Part shown: positions 29,115-38,459 of the stretch, piece after piece | Layout of the letters: each line of letters begins with the position of its first letter | Numbering within the stretch: the first letter of the stretch is position 1 | Made by a program: the position numbers and the translations under genes | NCBI GenBank assembly: GCA_903924855.1 | Contig: CAIYCW010000040.1 | Location: 88,757 to 152,756 of the forward strand | Length of the DNA: 64,000 nt | Reading direction: 5' to 3' | From: an uncultured Rhodospirillales bacterium | GTDB taxonomy: Bacteria; Pseudomonadota; Alphaproteobacteria; Acetobacterales; Acetobacteraceae | The notes under the pieces: generated by a model | Seen by the model: only the letters and a program-made list of their open reading frames with translations | What the model was told of the DNA's origin: nothing | Databases searched by the model: none

Positions 29115-30784
29115 TGCTCGCTCCACAGCACCGCGTAGTCATTGTGCCCGGTCGGCACCAGGCCGTGCAGCCATTTCGGGATGGCATGCACCTCGACGCG
29201 GAAGAACAGCGGCAGCGCCGGCAGTTCCTCGGCGTAGATATGCTGCATCTCATCCCAGGCGGTCTGCCGCAGCTGCGCATCCAGCTCGGTCTCCACCACC
29301 TTGATGTCCTGATCGATCGTGTCGTTGCGCCACCCCGCATAGTTGGTACCGGAGTAGTTGTTCTCCTCGGAGGGGATCTGGTCGCTGCCCATAATCTGGC
29401 GCGGGCTGCCGGTCACGTTGAACAGCCAGGAATACAGCACCGCCCCCTGAAAGCTGCGCTGCTTCAACGTCTCGCCGAACAAGGCCCGCGGCAGCTCGTT
29501 GTGGATCACCGACTCGACACAGACCTGCTTCCACTCGCTCTGGATCACCTGCTGCAGCAATTCGCGCATCTTGTTGCCGGCCGTCACCGCAAACGGGATC
29601 GACAGGCGCTGCCCCTCCTCGTTCACACAGATCCCATCCGACCCCGGCTTCCAGCCCATCTCCGCCAGCAGCGCGCGGCTCGCCTGCGGGTCGAACGCGT
29701 AATGCGCCACCTGGTCGCTGTGCTCCGGCTTCAGCGGGCTCACCCAGCTATCGGCGATGACAAACTTGCCGTCGAACATCCGGTCCACCATCGCCTTGCG
29801 GTCAATGGCCAGCAGCAGCGCGCGGCGCATCCGCACGTCACTCAGGATCGGATTGTCGAGCTGCAGATCAATATGGTCATAGGTCAGCGCCGGCTTGAAC
29901 ACATAGTCGAACCGGTTGGGCTGGGTGCGCGCCAGTGTCAGCGCCTGATCGACCGACAGCCCCATCCCCTCCCCCGGCGTCATGTCGACATCGCCGGCTT
30001 GCAGCGTGGCCAGCAGGGCGGCCGTGTTCTCCACCGCGCGCAGCACGATGCGCTTCAGATGCGGCGGCTCACCCGCCCAGTACGGGTTGGGCTCCAGCAC
30101 CACCGTGTTGCCATCGCGGATCTGGATCGGCAGGTATGGCCCGTTCCACAGCCCGGGCGTGGTGGGGGCGGTGTTGTAGAGGCTCTGGCGCAGATATTCA
30201 CCAGGTCCCCCCGCCTTGGCATAGATCTGCCCCTCCAGATGCTCCGGCAGCAGCGTGTCCAGCTGGTCATAGGTGCTGCTCACCTCGTCCAGATGCAGAA
30301 CCGCGGTCTGATCGTCGATCACCTCGACAGATTCGACCTTCCCCCAGCTGCGGGTGTTGGCGAAGCCGGATTTCGGATCGCGCCCCACCATGGCGGTGAA
30401 CGCGATGTCGCGCGCGGTCACCGGCGCGCCGTCACCCCATTTCAGATCGGGGCGCAGATGCCAGGTGATCGCCATGCCCGGCAGCCCCGGCGGGCGCTCC
30501 TCGATGCGCACGTCATCGGTGTCCAGCACCGGAAGCGTGGTGCACATCAGGCAGGTGTTGTGCCAGCCGACATCGAACGCCGTGACCGGGCGCAGCGCGA
30601 ACCCCTCGAGATAGGACTTCACCGCCTCCGGATCGGAGTCCGGATGAAATTGCGACGGGAACGACGACAGGCCGATGGTGAGCTGATCATGCGGGCCTGA
30701 GGGCGGCCCGGCATGGCTCGGCCCCGACCACAGGCAAAGCGCCATGATCGGGGCCGCCAGCCTCACCGCGAAGGGAGGCCTCAT
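29099..30784 (-). CDS. peptide-type ABC transporter substrate-binding protein
   Basis: SBP family 5 features (WHLRPDLKWGDGAPVTARDIAFT, VRMRRALLLAIDRKAMVD); paralog of next gene. Confidence 0.88.
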   Translation of the reverse strand: MRPPFAVRLAAPIMALCLWSGPSHAGPPSGPHDQLTIGLSSFPSQFHPDSDPEAVKSYLEGFALRPVTAFDVGWHNTCLMCTTLPVLDTDDVRIEERPPGLPGMAITWHLRPDLKWGDGAPVTARDIAFTAMVGRDPKSGFANTRSWGKVESVEVIDDQTAVLHLDEVSSTYDQLDTLLPEHLEGQIYAKAGGPGEYLRQSLYNTAPTTPGLWNGPYLPIQIRDGNTVVLEPNPYWAGEPPHLKRIVLRAVENTAALLATLQAGDVDMTPGEGMGLSVDQALTLARTQPNRFDYVFKPALTYDHIDLQLDNPILSDVRMRRALLLAIDRKAMVDRMFDGKFVIADSWVSPLKPEHSDQVAHYAFDPQASRALLAEMGWKPGSDGICVNEEGQRLSIPFAVTAGNKMRELLQQVIQSEWKQVCVESVIHNELPRALFGETLKQRSFQGAVLYSWLFNVTGSPRQIMGSDQIPSEENNYSGTNYAGWRNDTIDQDIKVVETELDAQLRQTAWDEMQHIYAEELPALPLFFRVEVHAIPKWLHGLVPTGHNDYAVLWSEQWRGE

Positions 30785-32436
30785 TCGGCGCGCCAGTTCT
30801 CCGCCCAGAGCGGGCTGTAATCGCCATGGCCGGTGGGGGTGAAACCCTTCAGCCATTTCGGCACCACATAGGGTTCGGCGCGGAAGAACAGCGGCAGCAC
30901 GCGCACCTGCTCGGCGTAGATCCCCTGCATCTCGGCCCAGATCGCCTTCTGCTTCGCCGGGTCAAGCTCCTGTTCCGCCTGGATGATCAGTCCATCCATC
31001 TTCGGATCGTTGAGGCCGATATAGTTGGCGCCACCATAGTTGTTGGCGGCCGTTGGGATCTGATCGCTGAACTGCGTCTTGCGCGGGCTTTCCCCCACAG
31101 CGCTCGACCAGCCATACATCACCATGCCGGTGAAGGTCCGCTTCTTGGTGGTCTCGCCGAACAGCGTGCGGGCCGGCTCGTTCTTGATGGCGATGTCGAC
31201 GCAGGATGCCTTCCACTGGCTCTGCAGCACCGCCTCCACCAGTTCGCGCAGCTTGTTGCCGGCGGTGGTGGCGATCTCGAAGGCCAGCCTGTCGCCCTTG
31301 TCGTTGCGGCAGATGCCATCAGCCCCCGGCTTCCAGCCCGCCTCGGCCAGCAGCTTCTTCGCACCGGCCGGATCATATTTCACCGCGGGCACCCCGGCTG
31401 CGAAATTCGCATCCAGCGGGTTCACCCAGGTCGCCGCCACCGGCTGCTTGCCGGCGAACAGCTTGGAGACCAGCGTGTCGCGATCGATCGCCATCAGCAG
31501 CGCCCGGCGCACCCGCACATCCTGCAGAAACGGGTTCTCGATCTTGAGGTCGATATGCTCGTAGGTCAGGCTCGGCTTGTAGATATAGGCGAACTTGTCC
31601 GGCGCCTTCTGCTGCAGGGCGATCACCTGATCGATGGTCAGCGCCGGCGCATCGCCGGGGGCCAGGTCGATATCGCCCGATTCCAGATTGGCCTGCAAAG
31701 CCGCGGTGTTCTCGATGGTCTTGATCACCACGCGCTTGAAAGAGGGCTTCGTGCCGGACCAGTACGGGTTGGGCTCCAGCACAATCTGGGCGCCCGAATC
31801 ATAGCCGGTCACCATATAGGGGCCGTTATACAGCCCCGCCGTGGCAGGCGCGCGGTTGTAAAGGGTGGCCTTCAGGTAATCGCCCGCCTCCTTGCCTTCC
31901 GCCGCCTTCGCCTCCAGGTGCTCCGGCAGCAGCTGATCCCACTGGTTGTAGGCCACGATCACCCGATCCAGATGCAGCACGGCGGTGTGCTCATCGATCA
32001 CATCGATGCTTTTCGCGCGATCCCAGGGATTGTTGTTGCTGAAGCCGGATTTCGGATCGGAGCCCAGCTTCCAGGTGAACAGCAGGTCCTTGGTCGTCAC
32101 CGGCACACCGTCCGACCATTTCAGGTCGGGCTTGAGCGTGAACGTCACCGCAAGGCCCTGCTTGCCGTCCTTGGTGGTCTCGAACTTGGCGCCGCCGTTT
32201 TCAATCGTCGGCAGCGTGGTGCAGAGCAGGCAGGAGAGTTTCCAATCCTTGTCGAACGCCGTCATCGGCCGGATTGCGAAATCGAGCACATAGCTCTTGA
32301 TCACCGTCGGATCGATGTTGGGGTTCAGGCTGGGGGCGAACTGGGACACGCCGATCACCAGATCGTCCTTGGCGAGGGCCGGGCTTGCCAGCCCCATCAG
32401 CAGGCTCAGCCCCATGATCGTTGCACGAACTGACAT
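30781..32436 (-). CDS. peptide-type ABC transporter substrate-binding protein
   Basis: Signal peptide; FTLKPDLKWSDGVPVTTKDLLFT, VRVRRALLMAIDRDTLVS. Confidence 0.88.
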   Translation of the reverse strand: MSVRATIMGLSLLMGLASPALAKDDLVIGVSQFAPSLNPNIDPTVIKSYVLDFAIRPMTAFDKDWKLSCLLCTTLPTIENGGAKFETTKDGKQGLAVTFTLKPDLKWSDGVPVTTKDLLFTWKLGSDPKSGFSNNNPWDRAKSIDVIDEHTAVLHLDRVIVAYNQWDQLLPEHLEAKAAEGKEAGDYLKATLYNRAPATAGLYNGPYMVTGYDSGAQIVLEPNPYWSGTKPSFKRVVIKTIENTAALQANLESGDIDLAPGDAPALTIDQVIALQQKAPDKFAYIYKPSLTYEHIDLKIENPFLQDVRVRRALLMAIDRDTLVSKLFAGKQPVAATWVNPLDANFAAGVPAVKYDPAGAKKLLAEAGWKPGADGICRNDKGDRLAFEIATTAGNKLRELVEAVLQSQWKASCVDIAIKNEPARTLFGETTKKRTFTGMVMYGWSSAVGESPRKTQFSDQIPTAANNYGGANYIGLNDPKMDGLIIQAEQELDPAKQKAIWAEMQGIYAEQVRVLPLFFRAEPYVVPKWLKGFTPTGHGDYSPLWAENWRAE

Positions 32437-32510
32437 CGTTACGTCCCCTGCTGACTTGCGCCTGCATGAAAACGTGTGTTTCACCCGGGTGTCAACGAGG
32501 GGACCAACCG

Positions 32511-33335
32511 ATGTTCACCGCTTCGCGTACCGCCTTGCGCCAGCTGCTGGCAGGTGATGGCTGCATCGCCCCCGCCTCGGTGTTCGACCCGATCTCGGCG
32601 CGCATCGCGGAGCAGCTGGGCTATCCCTGCCTGATGCTGGCCGGCTCCACCGCCTCGCTCGCCATCCTTGGCGCACCGGACATCGTGGCGATCACCCTCA
32701 CCGAATTCGCCGATCTCGCCACCCGCATCACCAGGGCGAGCCGCGTGCCGCTGCTGGTCGATGCCGATGCCGGCTACGGCAACGCCGCCAATGCAATGCG
32801 CACCGCCATCGAGCTGTGCCGCGCCGGTGTCTCGGGCATGACGCTGGAGGACACCGACCTGCCCAACCCTCACGGCGCCACCGCGCCGCGCCTGATCAGC
32901 CGCGCCGAGGGGGAGGCCAAGCTGCGTGCGGCACTCCACGCGAGGCCCGACCCCGACATGGTCATCGTCGGCCGCACCTCGGCCGTCTCGATCGACGGGC
33001 TGGACGAGGCGATCGCCCGTGTTGCGCTGTATGACGCGGCCGGCGTCGATGCGTTGTTCTTCAACGGGGTGGACACGGTCGAGCAGCTGCAGGCGTTGCG
33101 CGCGGCCACCAGGCTTCCCTTCATCCTGGGCGGCACCAAGCTCACAGACCGGTCCGTGCTGGCCGCGCACGGCGTGCGCATCGCGCTGCGCGGGCATCAG
33201 CCGATCATGGCCGCCATTGCGGCCGTCGAGGCCACGATGCTCGCCCTGCGCGACGGCACCCCCCTGCCCCCGCTCGCCAGCGCCGCCCTGCTCCAGCGCA
33301 CAACGTCCGGCTTCGAACCACCCCAAAACGGATGA
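32511..33335 (+). CDS. isocitrate lyase/PEP mutase family protein (oxaloacetate decarboxylase-like)
   Basis: RQLLAGDGCIAPASVFDPISARIAEQLGYPCLMLAGS, PLLVDADAGYGNA, GVSGMTLEDTDLP. Confidence 0.85.
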   Translation: MFTASRTALRQLLAGDGCIAPASVFDPISARIAEQLGYPCLMLAGSTASLAILGAPDIVAITLTEFADLATRITRASRVPLLVDADAGYGNAANAMRTAIELCRAGVSGMTLEDTDLPNPHGATAPRLISRAEGEAKLRAALHARPDPDMVIVGRTSAVSIDGLDEAIARVALYDAAGVDALFFNGVDTVEQLQALRAATRLPFILGGTKLTDRSVLAAHGVRIALRGHQPIMAAIAAVEATMLALRDGTPLPPLASAALLQRTTSGFEPPQNG

Positions 33336-33370
33336 AAGTTTTTTTGCTTCTTTTTTTCAAAAAAAGAAGC
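33322..33370 (-). repeat. A/T-rich palindromic dispersed element, copy 4
   Basis: minus strand: gcttctttttttgaaaaaaagaagcaaaaaaactttcatccgttttgggg. Confidence 0.85.
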
Positions 33371-33374
33371 CTTT

Positions 33375-34127
33375 TCAATGCCAGGCCAGCGCCACGCCCA
33401 AGCCGACCAGCCCCACAAAAAAGATCCGCCGAAACAGCAAAGCCGAGATCCGCCGGCGCGCATAGCTGCCGATCTGCATGCCGATCAAAGCCGGGATCAC
33501 CGCGGCGGCGGAGGCGATCAGCAGTGCTCGGTCATATTGCCCGCTGCCCAGCAGATCGACGCCAAGGCTGAGGGAGGAGACGGTGAAGGACAGCCCCATC
33601 GCCTGCACCATGTCGTCCCGGTCCAGCCCGTCCAACCCGGCCACGTAGGGCACCACCGGCATCATCGAAAGCCCGGTCGCGGTGGTGACGATCCCGGTGG
33701 CCACCCCCGCCAACGGCCCGAGCCACATCTCCCAGCCCGGCGGCACGCGCAGCCTGCGCGCCACCAGGCCGAACAGCCCGTAGCCGGCCAGCACCAGGCC
33801 CAGCCACAGCCGGATCTGCCCCACATTGCCACCGCCGAGCGCGCCCGAGCCCAGATAGCTGCCCGCCACAATGCCGATCAGCATCGGCCACAGCCGCAGC
33901 AATATGCGCCGCAGCCCGCCGCCATCGGACAACTGCCACAGATTTGTCACGCTCGACGGCACCACCAGAATGGCCGCGGCCCGCACCGGCGCCATCATCA
34001 GCCCCAGCAATCCCACGCCCACGGCCGGCAAACCAAGCCCCAGCATGCCCTTGATAAAGCCCGCCACCAGCAAAACCAGAACCGGGATCAGCAAATCAAA
34101 CGGCCGGGCCGCGACAACACTTAACAC
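33375..34127 (-). CDS. sulfite exporter TauE/SafE family protein
   Basis: Multiple TM helices, VLLVAGFIKGMLGLGLPAVGVGLLGLMMAP; start uncertain (ORF extends to 34199). Confidence 0.82.
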   Translation of the reverse strand: MLSVVAARPFDLLIPVLVLLVAGFIKGMLGLGLPAVGVGLLGLMMAPVRAAAILVVPSSVTNLWQLSDGGGLRRILLRLWPMLIGIVAGSYLGSGALGGGNVGQIRLWLGLVLAGYGLFGLVARRLRVPPGWEMWLGPLAGVATGIVTTATGLSMMPVVPYVAGLDGLDRDDMVQAMGLSFTVSSLSLGVDLLGSGQYDRALLIASAAAVIPALIGMQIGSYARRRISALLFRRIFFVGLVGLGVALAWH

Positions 34128-34379
34128 GCGGCGACTCCGTCGGTGATCTGCATTTCTGCCGCCAGAATTAAACAGTTTTTCACGGCTGCCATCAAACAAT
34201 GGCCGAACTGCGACGCCACCATGCCATGCTAGATACGAATATCGGAGGATTGTTGCACCTGGCAGCCAGGCCCAGCCTTGCTCTTGGCGCAGTCTTGTGG
34301 ATCATGGCGACGCAACCCAGATTGACGTTCCATTGGATTGACATCTGGATGCCAGCCCGAACCGAAAGCGAAGCCGTCC

Positions 34380-35600
34380 ATGCTCTATGCGCTTTATGAG
34401 ATGCAGCGTGCCAGCCTGGCGCCCATGCGGATGTTCGCCAATTCGGCGCTGACCGTGCTCGACCGGCCGACCAACCCCTGGCGCCCCACGGCGCTGAGCC
34501 GTGTGGCCGTCGCAGCCCTGGACAGCTTCGAACACACCACGCGCAGCTTCGGCAAACCCGAATTCGGCCTCGACCACACAATCATCGATGGCGCACCAGT
34601 CGCCGTCACCGAAGAGATCATCGTCGAGCGAACCTGGGGCAATCTCCTGCACTTCAAGCGTGAGACGGACCGGCCGAACGACCCCAAGCTGCTGCTGGTC
34701 GCGCCGATGTCCGGTCATTACGCCACGCTGCTGCGCGGCACCGTGCAGGCCTTCCTGCCGGATCACGACGTCTACATCACAGACTGGCATGATGCGCGGG
34801 ACATTCCGATCATGGCGCCCGGCTTCGATCTGGACGATTATATCGACTACATCATGGATTTCGTCCGCGTGCTCGGCCCCTCCTGCCATCTGGTGGCGGT
34901 GTGCCAGCCGGCCGTGCCTGTCTTCGCCGCCGTGGCGCTGATGAACGCGCGCGAGCCGGAGGCAGCACCCCGTGGCATGACGCTGATCGGCGGGCCGATC
35001 GACACGCGCGAGGGCATGACGGCGGTCAACACCTTCGCCGAGAAACACGACCTTGCCTGGTTCGAACGCTCGGTCATCCACCGCGTCCCCTTCGGCCACA
35101 AGGGCTTCATGCGCCGCGTCTATCCCGGCTTCCTGCAGCTGGCCGGCTTCATGGCGATGAACATGGAGCGTCACATGGACGCGCATTGGAAGATGTTCAT
35201 GCATCTGGTGGAGGGGGACGGCGAGTCGCTGGACAGCAAGCGCGCCTTCTACACCGAATACCGCTCGGTGATGGACCTCTCGGCCGAGTTCTACCTGCAG
35301 ACCATCCAGAAGGTGTTTCTCGAACACAGCCTGCCGCGCGGCGTGTTCGAACACCGCGGCGAAATCGTCGATGCCGGCGCCATCCGCGTCACCGCGTTGC
35401 AGACCATCGAGGGCGAGCGGGACGATATCTCCGGCATCGGCCAGACCCGCGCCGCCCACGCGATTGCCACAAATCTGCCAGACAGCATGCGTGAGCATTA
35501 CGAGCAGCCAGGCGTCGGCCATTACGGCCTGTTCAACGGCCGCCGCTTCAACAGCGACATCGCGCCGAAGATCAAGGCCTTCATCGCGGCGCATCGCTGA
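34380..35600 (+). CDS. intracellular polyhydroxyalkanoate depolymerase
   Basis: MLYALYEMQRASLAPMRMFAN..., LLVAPMSGHYATLLRGTVQAFLPDHDVYITDWHDARDIP, CQPAVPVFAAVAL, HYGLFNGRRF. Confidence 0.9.
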   Translation: MLYALYEMQRASLAPMRMFANSALTVLDRPTNPWRPTALSRVAVAALDSFEHTTRSFGKPEFGLDHTIIDGAPVAVTEEIIVERTWGNLLHFKRETDRPNDPKLLLVAPMSGHYATLLRGTVQAFLPDHDVYITDWHDARDIPIMAPGFDLDDYIDYIMDFVRVLGPSCHLVAVCQPAVPVFAAVALMNAREPEAAPRGMTLIGGPIDTREGMTAVNTFAEKHDLAWFERSVIHRVPFGHKGFMRRVYPGFLQLAGFMAMNMERHMDAHWKMFMHLVEGDGESLDSKRAFYTEYRSVMDLSAEFYLQTIQKVFLEHSLPRGVFEHRGEIVDAGAIRVTALQTIEGERDDISGIGQTRAAHAIATNLPDSMREHYEQPGVGHYGLFNGRRFNSDIAPKIKAFIAAHR

Positions 35601-35756
35601 TCCACCGTCAGGAGGAGGCGGGCGGGCAAACCCCGCCGCCCCAACCGCCTGTCATCGGTCGCAACACGCCCCGGGGCATAGCGCCTCAGCCGCCGCAATC
35701 CGCCTGGACGCAAACAACCGATCGAGCGGGATCGCTCAACCCTCATGCTCAAACAC

Positions 35757-35787
35757 AAGGGCGGAGATGCCGCGCATCCCCGCCCTT
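35757..35787. terminator. putative terminator hairpin between convergent genes
   Basis: aagggcggagatg-ccgcg-catccccgccctt, 13-bp stem with one mismatch; minus strand continues into ccttgtgttt. Confidence 0.4.
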
Positions 35788-35837
35788 CTTGCGTCACTGC
35801 GGCGATACAAAGAAATCCGCCCCCTTCAACCAAAATG

Positions 35838-36332
35838 TCACTGACAGGCGACGGGTGCCCCTGCAGCAGCCTGGATAGACACTGCAGTGTATGTAATTGT
35901 TGTCGTATCACAGAAATACACCACCGCAGGTGCCGTGGGCGTGGCTGTCGCGCCATACACCTCGTAGGTGAAGTCTCCACCAGCATTATAATGATAGGAC
36001 ACCACGTCAGGAGTACCAGTGTTTTTGGTCAGCGTGTAAGTTCCAATCACTGCAGTGGGCTGAATGCCCGATGCGCCGCTGCCATATTCCGAAATGTTCG
36101 CAGTGGTCGTCGTGCTACCCTTCGATGTGCTGGCATGGTATTCTTGGTTCGTGAAATTCGGGCTCGTACCCACGCACGCCATTTTCCCGTTCAGCAAGGT
36201 GTAAAGGTTATTGTAGGTCACACGCGCAGTGGTTCCGCCCGTACCAACAGCGCATGCTGCCATCGCGGCGTTGCTCGACAATGTCGCGGCCGAAATCAAA
36301 CCAACAAACACGGTTTTGGCGAAAATATTCAT
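35838..36332 (-). CDS. hypothetical secreted small protein (four-Cys, SPNFxNQEYH motif)
   Basis: Signal peptide ending SNAAMA; CVGTSPNFTNQEYH, VVYFC, terminal Cys; paralog at 36525-36992. Confidence 0.7.
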   Translation of the reverse strand: MNIFAKTVFVGLISAATLSSNAAMAACAVGTGGTTARVTYNNLYTLLNGKMACVGTSPNFTNQEYHASTSKGSTTTTANISEYGSGASGIQPTAVIGTYTLTKNTGTPDVVSYHYNAGGDFTYEVYGATATPTAPAVVYFCDTTTITYTAVSIQAAAGAPVACQ

Positions 36333-36524
36333 GGGAGCACACTCCATTCACGCAAGCGCTGACGGACGCCGTTGCGCTGTCATAGCCCACGTGAGCCGTG
36401 ACGGTCAACGAAACGCGAGATCCGGCCATGCGCTGGCCGCATCATCCGTTATCCCCGAAACCCCATCGGTCACCGCATCGTGGCCCAGCCTCCTGGCCTC
36501 ATGCAGCATTATACCGCCTGATGC

Positions 36525-36992
36525 TCAGCAGGCCGCGCTCCCCGACTTCACCTGAATGGTGATCGCGGGAGCACCGGTCACCGCACCGCCTTGAACGTCC
36601 ATGGCACAGAAGTAAAAAACACCCGGAACCGTCGTGCTGCTGCCCAAAATAGCCCAGTGATACATCGCAGACCCACCAGTATACATATCACGGATATGGG
36701 CAGGATCGCCGCCGGTGGCACCGATGCTATCCCAACTCCCAATCACCCCGGTGTTGCCGCCCAATTCGTTGATGGCACCGGCAGCCGTGTGATATTCCTG
36801 ATTCTGGAAATTCGGGCTGCTACCGTAACACAACGTATTGCCTGAAACCACCGTCACCACATCGGCCTTGACCAGATAGCCGGATGTCGTGCCCATCGGG
36901 CACGTAACGGATGCTGCCCACACCGGCGCAGCCTGCAGCCCAACCAGAACCAAGGCGACCAGACCACGCAGCGCCGGAATTCTCGATGTCAT
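36525..36992 (-). CDS. hypothetical secreted small protein (four-Cys, SPNFxNQEYH motif)
   Basis: Signal peptide ending APVWA; CYGSSPNFQNQEYH, VFYFC, terminal Cys. Confidence 0.7.
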   Translation of the reverse strand: MTSRIPALRGLVALVLVGLQAAPVWAASVTCPMGTTSGYLVKADVVTVVSGNTLCYGSSPNFQNQEYHTAAGAINELGGNTGVIGSWDSIGATGGDPAHIRDMYTGGSAMYHWAILGSSTTVPGVFYFCAMDVQGGAVTGAPAITIQVKSGSAAC

Positions 36993-37221
36993 TTCAATCT
37001 CCAGCCTGCCGAGCATTTTTTCAAAAATACCAGAGAAGATTAATTTGAATATCAACACAATGATACGTCTATTTTCAGAAATATTGCAGTGCATTTGAAC
37101 AAACGTTGCGGCGACGGCAATCACCCCAGGCCCGACACATCGCAGCCGATCCGCGTCAGCACCCCACACCTGCACCACTCAACCATCCCCAACACACACT
37201 TGCATCCACCCCGACCGCCTC

Positions 37222-37251
37222 GTATGACGATCGCACAAGATCGTATGATAC
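37222..37251. promoter_or_regulatory. possible metal-responsive operator (NikR-box-like) upstream of the nickel/cobalt transporter
   Basis: GTATGACGATCGCACAAGATCGTATGATAC, 15 nt before ATG 37266. Confidence 0.35.
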
Positions 37252-37265
37252 CGCCGGGAGCCCGC

Positions 37266-38318
37266 ATGCCAACCTTGATCAGCCGCCTGTTCGATGGCCA
37301 GACCATTGCCACACGCGCGCGCATCAAGCGCACCTACGCCATGCTGATCGCAGCCAATATCGGCGCCTGGGCCTGGGCCCTGCTGATCTTCCAGGACCGG
37401 CCGGTGATGCTCGGCACCGCCCTCCTCGCCTACGGCTTCGGCCTGCGCCACGCCGTCGATGCCGACCATATCGCCGCCATCGACAACGTCACCCGCAAAC
37501 TCATGCAGGACGGCAAACGCCCGGTGCGCATCGGCCTGTTCTTCTCCATGGGCCATTCGCTCGTGGTGGTGCTGGCCAGTGCGGCCATCGCGCTCACCAC
37601 CACCGCCCTGCAGGACCGGTTCGAAGGGTTCAAGGAGTTGGGCGGAATCATCGGCACCATCGTCTCGGCTGGCTTCCTCTTCCTCATCGCCGCCATGAAC
37701 ATGATCATCCTGGCGGGCCTGTGGCGCAGTTGGAAAACATTGCGCGCCGGCGGCAGCATAGCACCGGATGATGTGGACATGCTGCTCAACCAGCGCGGCC
37801 TGCTCGCCCGCCTGTTCCGCCCGGTGTTCAAGCTGATCACCGAGGATTGGCACATGCTGCCGCTCGGTTTCCTGTTCGGCCTCGGCTTTGACACCGCAAC
37901 CGAAATCGCCGTCCTCGGCATCTCCGCCACCGAAGCCTCGCACGGCGTGTCGGTGTGGTCGATCATGGTCTTCCCCGCCCTGTTCGCCGCCGGCATGACC
38001 CTGATCGACACCACAGACGGGCTGCTGATGATCGGCGCCTATGACTGGGCCTTCGTCAACCCGGTGCGCAAACTCTTCTACAATATCAGCATCACCGCGG
38101 TGTCGGTGTTTGTCGCCGTCGTCATCGGCGGCATCGAGGCCCTCGGCCTGATCGCCGACCAGCTGCAACTGGAAGGCGGATTCTGGGATGCCATCGGCAC
38201 GCTGAACGACCAGTTCGGCCTGCTCGGCGCCGCCGTCATCGCCATCTTCATCGCGGCCTGGATCATCTCGGTGCTGATCTGGCGCTACCGCGGGCTTGAG
38301 GCTGAGCAGAACGTCTGA
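37266..38318 (+). CDS. HoxN/HupN/NixA (NiCoT) family nickel/cobalt transporter
   Basis: GFGLRHAVDADHIAAIDNVTRKLMQ, FSMGHSLVV, LGFDTATEIA signature motifs. Confidence 0.92.
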   Translation: MPTLISRLFDGQTIATRARIKRTYAMLIAANIGAWAWALLIFQDRPVMLGTALLAYGFGLRHAVDADHIAAIDNVTRKLMQDGKRPVRIGLFFSMGHSLVVVLASAAIALTTTALQDRFEGFKELGGIIGTIVSAGFLFLIAAMNMIILAGLWRSWKTLRAGGSIAPDDVDMLLNQRGLLARLFRPVFKLITEDWHMLPLGFLFGLGFDTATEIAVLGISATEASHGVSVWSIMVFPALFAAGMTLIDTTDGLLMIGAYDWAFVNPVRKLFYNISITAVSVFVAVVIGGIEALGLIADQLQLEGGFWDAIGTLNDQFGLLGAAVIAIFIAAWIISVLIWRYRGLEAEQNV

Positions 38319-38332
38319 GACCGATCCAGTTT

Positions 38333-38382
38333 CTTCTTTCTTTGAAAAGAAAGAAGCAAAGAAACTTTTATCACCTTTTACA
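38333..38382 (+). repeat. A/T-rich palindromic dispersed element, copy 5
   Basis: cttctttctttgaaaagaaagaagcaaagaaacttttatcaccttttac. Confidence 0.75.
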
Positions 38383-38459
38383 CGTCACTATCCCGGCACG
38401 CGACGTATTGCCACTGGCCCGCTGCGGCGCTTACGCTTTGGGCAAGAGCCGGGGGGCCC

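Noticed and set aside
29114-32433. Long plus-strand ORFs (528 and 535 aa) opposite the two SBPs
   Set aside because: Antisense frames of two clear binding-protein genes; compositionally biased translations.
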